Below are positions 25,684 to 28,646 of a stretch of 28,646 nt of DNA, piece after piece; within the stretch, counting starts at the first letter, position 1, and each line of letters starts with the position of its first letter. The notes under the pieces are model-generated. The model had not been told where the DNA came from. It made no database searches and saw only the letters and a program-made list of their open reading frames with translations. Made by a program: the position numbers and the translations under genes. The stretch lies in the IMG/VR virus record IMGVR_UViG_3300012928_000030, positions 1 to 28,646 of that record. One strand, written 5' to 3'. Source of the stretch: a virus.

Positions 25684-26075
25684 TATCGAGTTCTCTCTAG
25701 GAAGAATTCTATGGCGACAGGAAAGTCTTCTCTACCAATGATTTCAAATTCTAAAGCAACATCAAACCCATTGTCATCAAAGTTCGCATCAACCTCTAGA
25801 CCAGTAACCGTAATTCTAGGTTCAAACTGATCTAGAGTCTGACGAATATCATCACCAATTTCAGCAGCAGTCGCTACATCTAGGTTCTCAAATAGCAAAT
25901 TGCGAAGATTGGACCCCAGATTTGGTTGAAATGGTCTCTCGCCTTTTGTTGTAAGTAGCAAATTGACAACTGCTTGTTTAATTGCAGCATCATCCTTCTT
26001 GACAATTAAGTCACCTGTTACTGGATGGGGTTTGAACGTGACATTCAAATCCTTGAAGGTTTGGAATTTTGCCAC
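25683..26075 (-). CDS. 25: Baseplate wedge protein gp25 (GPW/gp25 lysozyme-like family)
   Basis: At 130 aa it matches T4 gp25 (132 aa). The family core is visible in the order LLTTKGERPFQPNLGSNLRN (residues ~41-60), then LLFE, then DIRQTLDQFEPRITV and a C-terminal beta region. In T4, gp25 sits in the inner baseplate at the start of the sheath and interacts with gp6 and gp53; it is lysozyme-like in family name only. The start codon is GTG at 26075. The next in-frame Met would remove conserved sequence, so GTG is preferred. No clear Shine-Dalgarno sequence is seen. A GCTAAATA late-promoter-like motif lies 25-32 bases upstream. The stop overlaps the gp6 ATG. Confidence 0.95.
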   Translation of the reverse strand: MAKFQTFKDLNVTFKPHPVTGDLIVKKDDAAIKQAVVNLLLTTKGERPFQPNLGSNLRNLLFENLDVATAAEIGDDIRQTLDQFEPRITVTGLEVDANFDDNGFDVALEFEIIGREDFPVAIEFFLERTR

Positions 26076-26098
26076 ACTAATAGTAGAGCTTATCTTAT

Positions 26099-26233
26099 CT
26101 ATTTAGCAGTGTCTTTCAAGTCTACCTTACGCTTCTGGTGCTTCTTCAACCAATAGTCACTATCTGGTTGTGTGATCAATGTCATACCAGATTTAACAAA
26201 CTCCTTGCTTTTATCTGTTGGACTATTTGCCAT
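26099..26233 (-). CDS. 44-aa small charged protein upstream of gp25
   Basis: The 44-codon frame runs from ATG at 26233 to TAG at 26099. It begins MANSPTDKSKEFVKSGMTL and ends WLKKHQKRKVDLKDTAK. The C-terminal third is rich in Lys and Arg. A strong Shine-Dalgarno sequence, TAGGAGAA (AGGAGA at 26246-26241), lies about 7 bases before the ATG and is one of the best in the window. The start overlaps the stop of the preceding ~145-aa gene by 11 bases. Function is unknown; location immediately before gp25 suggests a minor tail or assembly factor. Confidence 0.75.
   Translation of the reverse strand: MANSPTDKSKEFVKSGMTLITQPDSDYWLKKHQKRKVDLKDTAK
26100..26107 (-). promoter_or_regulatory. Candidate late promoter before gp25
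   Basis: The minus strand reads GCTAAATA, sharing CTAAATA with the motif before the DUF4815-type gene. It is 25-32 bases upstream of the gp25 GTG and overlaps the end of the 44-aa gene. It matches 6 of 8 bases of TATAAATA. Recurrence at similar spacing is the main support. Confidence 0.3.
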
Positions 26234-26660
26234 GGACTATTCTCCTATACAGTGATGGTGACCAATGTGTGTAATAATCAGTCTTGTGTAATTGTTCTCT
26301 CGCCTTATCTAATTTATCACGCTTTTGGATGAGTAGCAAGTTTCCTTTACCAAAGTTACTTTGTAACCCACCAATATGCGTTGTCTCATCCATGTGATCT
26401 TCGAGCGCAAACCACACGCTTTGAGACATATTAATCTCCGCAGTCCTTTGCATCAGAGCGCATTCAGAGATGTCGTCCTCCAAAATATAGATTATTACAT
26501 CCTTCTCTGGTAATGAACTCAGAGTCACACGCCGCAGGGCACGCTCCTCAATATGAACAGACGCAGAAAAAGCGTAGGGACAGATGGCATACCCACCGAG
26601 TTCCCCACGCTGCTTTGAAACATACTCAATCCATGCTCTAACCTTACTTACCTTGTCCAC
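26223..26660 (-). CDS. Unknown ~145-aa protein with a Cys-Pro-Tyr motif
   Basis: From the chosen GTG at 26660 the protein begins with VRAWIEYVSKQRGELGGYAI then CPYA at about residue 26. It continues with a hydrophobic-alternating strand (DVIIYILEDD), a helix and a C-terminal WSPSLYRRIV. The trp-helix plus CPYA layout faintly recalls DUF1415 proteins (helix then LCPFA), but I cannot confirm the family. The open frame extends further upstream to ATG at 26699 and GTG at 26720. These starts would overlap the 47-aa gene by 56 or 77 bases and add a tail with no recognisable feature, so GTG at 26660 (17-base overlap) is preferred. Function is unknown. Confidence 0.75.
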   Translation of the reverse strand: MDKVSKVRAWIEYVSKQRGELGGYAICPYAFSASVHIEERALRRVTLSSLPEKDVIIYILEDDISECALMQRTAEINMSQSVWFALEDHMDETTHIGGLQSNFGKGNLLLIQKRDKLDKAREQLHKTDYYTHWSPSLYRRIVHGK

Positions 26661-26787
26661 GATACATCTTCTTCTTATTATTTCTGCTACTTGCAGCATA
26701 CTTCGTGTGCTTCCCTGCACCCTGTCGGGTTTTCTTGGGAGTTGCTTCGATAAACGTGCCGCCAGTCAGTGAAGTGCGCTTTGCCAT
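26644..26787 (-). CDS. 47-aa very basic small protein, cyanophage type
   Basis: Runs from ATG at 26787 to TAA at 26644. The protein begins MAKRTSLTGGTFIEATPKKT and ends KKKMYRGQGK, with about one residue in three Lys or Arg and few acidic residues. It resembles a small basic protein I recall from T4-like cyanophage tail regions, without a known function. RNA or DNA contact, or binding to acidic virion surfaces, is possible but unproven. AGGA lies about 4 bases before the ATG. An extended -10 promoter-like sequence (TGCTATAAT) lies 25-33 bases upstream, so it may head its own transcript. It overlaps the next gene by 17 bases. Confidence 0.8.
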   Translation of the reverse strand: MAKRTSLTGGTFIEATPKKTRQGAGKHTKYAASSRNNKKKMYRGQGK

Positions 26788-26811
26788 GAATCCTATTAGA
26801 AAGACTCACCC

Positions 26812-26820
26812 ATTATAGCA
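26812..26820 (-). promoter_or_regulatory. Candidate extended -10 promoter before the 47-aa gene
   Basis: On the minus strand TGCTATAAT is an exact extended -10 element (TGnTATAAT) for the host housekeeping sigma factor. It lies in the 35-base gap between the 131-aa gene's stop and the 47-aa gene's ATG. There is no good -35 box in the upstream coding sequence, as is common for extended -10 promoters. It could instead act as a degenerate late promoter. Confidence 0.4.
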
Positions 26821-26822
26821 CA

Positions 26823-27218
26823 TTATGCTGCTGCTGCACCACCTGCAGCTGCTCCCGCCCCAGTCTGAAACTGCACTGATGACGGGGCAAACGGTGCAGT
26901 CAGTGGTCTCGGAGATCCTGCAATAAATGCTTCATCCCCTTGCAGTGCTGGTTTTAACTTCTGAATATAAATCGACTTGTTCACTAAGCACTTGATGATC
27001 CTTGCACCACCTGTAGGATCAATACATCCTGGTGGTGTTGCAATGGGAACTCCAGGAACAGGAGTAACTGGTGTCCCCTCTGCAAAGAATGGTGTGGGTT
27101 TCTTGTCCATAAAGATACCCGCCTTCACTGGAGTCCCCTTCAGCGGCGCTGCAGCAAACGTGCAGGTCGCATTGGTGCTCACAGTATCCATAGTAGTCGG
27201 AATCGCTAGTGCTGGCAT
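26823..27218 (-). CDS. 131-aa Pro/Gly/Ala-rich protein, candidate PAAR-like spike tip
   Basis: Begins MPALAIPTTMDTVSTNATC. The middle is Pro-rich (TPFFAEGTPVTPVPGVPIA), then come CLVNKSIYIQKLKPALQGD and GSPRPLTAPFAPSSV, and the tail is almost only Gly and Ala. PAAR proteins, such as T4 gp5.4, cap the tail spike. They share short Pro/Gly turns and a V-N-x-x-x-(I/V)-x(4-6)-GD step, loosely seen here. Classical PAAR tetrapeptides are not clear, so the call is tentative. The single Cys19, Cys64 and Cys76 with few His residues could bind metal, as PAAR tips do. No Shine-Dalgarno sequence precedes the ATG, which overlaps the upstream gene's end by 13 bases. The alternative is an unrelated structural protein. 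Confidence 0.75.
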   Translation of the reverse strand: MPALAIPTTMDTVSTNATCTFAAAPLKGTPVKAGIFMDKKPTPFFAEGTPVTPVPGVPIATPPGCIDPTGGARIIKCLVNKSIYIQKLKPALQGDEAFIAGSPRPLTAPFAPSSVQFQTGAGAAAGGAAAA

Positions 27219-27430
27219 AACTTGTGCGCTAGATGAACCTTTGAGTCCCTTGCAGTCCTCTCTACAACTGCTCGAACCTCCTGTAACTGTATATAGGTGT
27301 CATTCAGAAAGTCTACAAGGTTTTCATGTTCCTCGGAGCCTGGACGACGATACATCAGTGGTCCTGGAGTCTCAACTTCCTTCAGTCTCTTCTCCAAGGA
27401 ATTCAACGTCACTGCTAGTTCTTGCTCCAT
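27206..27430 (-). CDS. Unknown 74-aa helical protein
   Basis: Begins MEQELAVTLNSLEKRLKEVE, a likely amphipathic helix, followed by a Pro/Gly turn (TPGPLMYRRPGSEE). A second helix (LVDFLNDTYIQLQEVRAVVE) ends in a basic tail. The two-helix layout suggests a coiled-coil hairpin. The ATG lies inside the 84-aa gene with a 59-base overlap in another frame. An internal Met26 could be an alternative start that shortens the overlap. AAGGAA precedes the first ATG by about 11 bases. Function is unknown. Confidence 0.65.
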   Translation of the reverse strand: MEQELAVTLNSLEKRLKEVETPGPLMYRRPGSEEHENLVDFLNDTYIQLQEVRAVVERTARDSKVHLAHKLCQH

Positions 27431-27626
27431 CTTTAAATGTTTCCTTATAATTTACACCGTATGCTCCGAAGGCACTCGAAATCTCCATTTCAGGTGCTGC
27501 TTCAGCAGCAGCAAAATAGTCGATCGCTGCATCTTCGATTGCATCGGCAAATTCATTGAACTCGTCGAACCTCTGTTCCTTCAGAACACCGTCCTTGGTT
27601 TTGTAAGTAATTTTGTGTTGTTCCAT
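27372..27626 (-). CDS. Unknown 84-aa acidic protein
   Basis: Begins MEQHKITYKTKDGVLKEQRF, then an acidic, Ala-rich helix (ADAIEDAAIDYFAAAEAAPE), and ends with EFLGEETEGS. The start overlaps the stop of the 38-aa gene as TAATG, so translation is probably coupled. The net charge is strongly negative. No catalytic or membrane features are visible. It belongs to the small-gene cluster upstream of the baseplate genes; its function is unknown. Confidence 0.75.
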   Translation of the reverse strand: MEQHKITYKTKDGVLKEQRFDEFNEFADAIEDAAIDYFAAAEAAPEMEISSAFGAYGVNYKETFKDGARTSSDVEFLGEETEGS

Positions 27627-27742
27627 TAGTCGTTATCGTCGAATATTGAGAATACGCTGGTCCACACGGAGTGGAAGAAGACATATAAGAAGAACTTAGA
27701 GTCCTGGTCCCTACTCTTTCGTCTCGATGGTGCTTGTGCCAT
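27626..27742 (-). CDS. 38-aa membrane-anchored microprotein
   Basis: Runs from ATG at 27742 to TAA at 27626. A basic N-terminus (MAQAPSRRKSRDQDSK) is followed by one hydrophobic aromatic segment (FFLYVFFHSVWTSVFSIF) and an acidic end (DDND). This suggests a single membrane-spanning segment with the positive end inside. GGAGG lies 6 bases before the ATG, one of the strongest ribosome-binding sites in the window, so it should be well translated. It is the first gene after the G-rich intergenic stretch and is coupled to the 84-aa gene by TAATG. A role in the host membrane is possible but unproven. Confidence 0.7.
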   Translation of the reverse strand: MAQAPSRRKSRDQDSKFFLYVFFHSVWTSVFSIFDDND

Positions 27743-27784
27743 AATTACCTCCAATCTTGGTATATAAGTTCAACACAAGGATCC

Positions 27785-27811
27785 TTACAGTCTCTAGGAG
27801 ACACACTGTAA
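27785..27811 (-). promoter_or_regulatory. Bulged stem-loop in the leader of the 38-aa gene
   Basis: Two nested inverted repeats, TTACA/TGTAA and GTCTC/GAGAC, give ten base pairs around a three-base loop with a four-base bulge. In the minus-strand RNA it sits 43 bases before the ATG. No U-tract follows, so it is not a normal terminator. It could be a protein-binding leader or an mRNA-stability element. Confidence 0.45.
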
Positions 27812-27897
27812 TATAACTAATCTCTTCCCTAAAGGTTGTCGAGGTTTTCATGATATTTTTTCTGGGGGAAATTTTTTGTATACGGGGGACCCACAAA

Positions 27898-27905
27898 TAT
27901 TTATT
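27898..27905 (-). promoter_or_regulatory. Candidate late promoter for the small-gene and baseplate transcript
   Basis: The minus strand reads AATAAATA, one base from TATAAATA, in an AT-rich patch between G-tracts. It is 156-163 bases upstream of the 38-aa gene. The long leader would contain the bulged stem-loop. Confidence 0.35.
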
Positions 27906-27989
27906 TGAATATATCGAGGGCGCTGGGAAACGTTTATAGCTTAGGGTAGGGTTAGGAGTCCCGCTCGGCGTTCGGGGGGATACATTAAG

Positions 27990-28009
27990 GGGGGCATATT
28001 ACTGCCCCC
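27990..28009 (-). terminator. GC hairpin after the HicA-like gene
   Basis: A perfect 7-bp stem (GGGGGCA / TGCCCCC) with a 6-base loop starts 7 bases after the stop of the 66-aa gene. The RNA of the minus strand continues with CUUAAUGUAU, which has scattered U rather than a clean tract. It is probably a terminator that separates the non-structural genes from the structural block, though a weak one. Confidence 0.5.
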
Positions 28010-28015
28010 TGTGTG

Positions 28016-28216
28016 TTAACTTGCTGCTGCCACTGATCTTCTACATTGTCGCTTAATCTGTGCTAGTGCATAGTTATCACTGGGTGATTTACTGCATGTT
28101 TGCACTATGCCTAGCGTTGGGTGTTTATATTTCAAATGCTTAGAATCGTCTAAGAAAATGAAACCAAAGGATGACATGATTGTGTCAACCTCGCGACGGT
28201 ATTTCCTGATGTTCAT
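28016..28216 (-). CDS. 66-aa HicA-like small protein
   Basis: From ATG at 28216 (two bases after the previous stop) the protein begins MNIRKYRREVDTIMSSFGFI. It continues with SKHLKYKHPTLGIV, then a SPSDNYALAQIKRQCRR helix. HicA toxins and related dsRNA-binding folds have a Gly-Phe step, a G-S-H-x-x-(Y)-x-H-P strand with a functional His, and a final helix; SKH-LKYKHP fits that plan. An upstream in-frame GTG at 28231 would overlap the previous gene by 13 bases and add five residues, so ATG is preferred. No HicB-like partner is visible in the window. It may be a non-toxin phage RNA-binding relative. The gene ends at the GC hairpin. Confidence 0.7.
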   Translation of the reverse strand: MNIRKYRREVDTIMSSFGFIFLDDSKHLKYKHPTLGIVQTCSKSPSDNYALAQIKRQCRRSVAAAS

Positions 28217-28218
28217 GA

Positions 28219-28470
28219 TCACAAATCCCACAGCATTTCGTTCATCTCGTCTGCATCGATGGCGGGGTCATCCCATGCCACGCCGTCGCCTGTCTTGCAG
28301 AGCATACGACCGACCTGCCCATCAGTCATGCAGCGCACGAACTTGTCCCATGGTGTCTCAATGCCTGCCTCTCTGTAGACCACACATGCCTTGGCAGTGT
28401 TGTAGAGAAACTCATCGTTGCCGATCCACAGGGCAGCGTTCCAGGTCTCGTAGTTTGCCCATCCGTTCAT
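28219..28470 (-). CDS. 83-aa small phage protein with an NYETWN motif
   Basis: Begins MNGWANYETWNAALWIGNDE. The N-Y-E-T-W-N-x-A-L-W-I/L-x-N-D-E start recurs in small proteins of phages and some archaeal viruses, and I associate it with a DUF7249-type family, from memory and unchecked. The rest is Asp, Trp and Met-rich (WDDPAIDADEMNEMLWDL). GGAG lies about 7 bases before the ATG. By eye the gene exceeds 55% GC, unlike the structural block. Function is unknown. Confidence 0.75.
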   Translation of the reverse strand: MNGWANYETWNAALWIGNDEFLYNTAKACVVYREAGIETPWDKFVRCMTDGQVGRMLCKTGDGVAWDDPAIDADEMNEMLWDL

Positions 28471-28522
28471 GTGTTGCTCCGTTTGTGTGTTGTGTGTATT
28501 GTAGACCCTAGAGGGGCGTTGC

Positions 28523-28633
28523 CTAGACGAGGTGTGCCAGTGCGTCGGTTGTCACGGTGTCTACGCTCTCGTCTTGATAGACACGCACCCAGCGGACGGG
28601 GTTGCCACCTGGGGTGACCCTCCAGATCATCAT
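28523..28633 (-). CDS. Unknown 36-aa protein at the right edge
   Basis: The frame runs from ATG at 28633 (a second ATG at 28630) to TAG at 28523, coding MMIWRVTPGGNPVRWVRVYQ and a short acidic C-terminus. AAGGGG lies 2 bases before the first ATG and 5 before the second, so the second is the better start by spacing. It has a basic N-terminal half, no Cys, and no known motif. The same orientation and GC richness as the 83-aa gene, 52 bases away, suggest one small operon. Confidence 0.55.
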   Translation of the reverse strand: MMIWRVTPGGNPVRWVRVYQDESVDTVTTDALAHLV

Positions 28634-28646
28634 GTCCCCTTGAGCG

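Larger units (their letters stand above)
27743..28015. other. Intergenic region with G-tracts and regulatory-like motifs
   Basis: No convincing gene lies in these 273 bases. The plus strand carries eight runs of three or more G: 27864-27868, 27884-27888, 27918-27920, 27925-27927, 27944-27946, 27949-27951, 27974-27979 and 27989-27994. Alternating T-runs accompany the first two. A minus-strand frame opening at 27851 or 27896 extends over the 38-aa gene but lacks a ribosome-binding site and recognisable sequence. The region separates the GC-rich small genes from the structural block and probably holds the promoter for the block. Confidence 0.7.

Noticed and set aside
26977-27450. Plus-strand 157-codon frame opposite the PAAR-like and 74-aa genes
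   Set aside because: It spans two minus-strand genes and lacks a start signal. The minus frames have better context and overlap signals.
27711-27896. Minus-strand 61-codon frame (46 codons from an internal ATG at 27851) overlapping the 38-aa gene
   Set aside because: It has no ribosome-binding site and no recognisable sequence. It runs through the strong GGAGG site of the 38-aa gene, which is the better-supported reading.
27743-28015. tRNA or other structured RNA gene in the intergenic region
   Set aside because: No cloverleaf with acceptor pairing and T-loop signature was found; only isolated hairpins are visible.
28107-28511. Plus-strand 134-codon frame at the right end
   Set aside because: It lies opposite three minus-strand genes and is Arg/Cys-rich, as expected from a GC-rich antisense frame.
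1-28646. CRISPR array, insertion sequence or integrase
   Set aside because: No direct repeats with spacers, transposase motifs or terminal inverted repeats were seen; repeats present are protein-level beads.

Overview
The window is the baseplate and tail-fibre region of a T4-like cyanophage (a myovirus of marine Synechococcus or Prochlorococcus). Three gene products match T4 baseplate wedge proteins: gp25, gp6 and gp8. A fourth, a giant gp7-like protein, keeps two recognisable gp7 segments. The very large accessory structural proteins and the small genes around them are of the kind known from marine cyanophages. All supported genes lie on the minus strand, so transcription runs from the right end to the left end. 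By eye the structural region is about 40-45% GC, while the last ~430 bases are clearly richer in GC.

Right edge (28,646 to about 27,990): three small non-structural genes (36, 83 and 66 aa; the last resembles a HicA-type fold), followed by a strong GC hairpin that probably ends this transcript. Next is a ~270-base intergenic stretch with eight G-tracts on the plus strand, a near-consensus late-promoter motif and a bulged hairpin. It leads into a tightly packed run of small genes (27,742 to 26,099): a 38-aa one-membrane-segment protein, 84-aa and 74-aa proteins, a 131-aa candidate spike-tip (PAAR-like) protein, a 47-aa very basic protein, a ~145-aa conserved-looking protein and a 44-aa protein. 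Several of these overlap and look translationally coupled.

Main baseplate block (26,075 to 3,061): gp25 (GTG start), gp6, a 3,334-aa gp7-like protein, a 176-aa unknown, gp8 (about twice T4 size) and a 2,757-aa DUF4815-type structural protein. A 60-aa linker gene follows, then a fibre-like protein of at least 965 aa that runs off the left edge. Junctions such as TAATG and ATGA point to coupled translation. gp8 has an exact T4-type late promoter (TATAAATA) about 40 bases upstream, and related CTAAATA motifs sit 25-41 bases before gp25 and the DUF4815 protein.

The gene order follows T4 25-6-7-8, but where T4 has genes 9, 10 and 11 this phage has the DUF4815 protein and the linker. The giant proteins are built from recurring beta-type modules (GxGY beads, NGVLQ beads, ExIxY/RG beads). 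The most notable insertion is a plastocyanin-like type-1 copper-site pattern in the left-edge fibre protein. A YHYH-type motif in the gp7-like protein is second.
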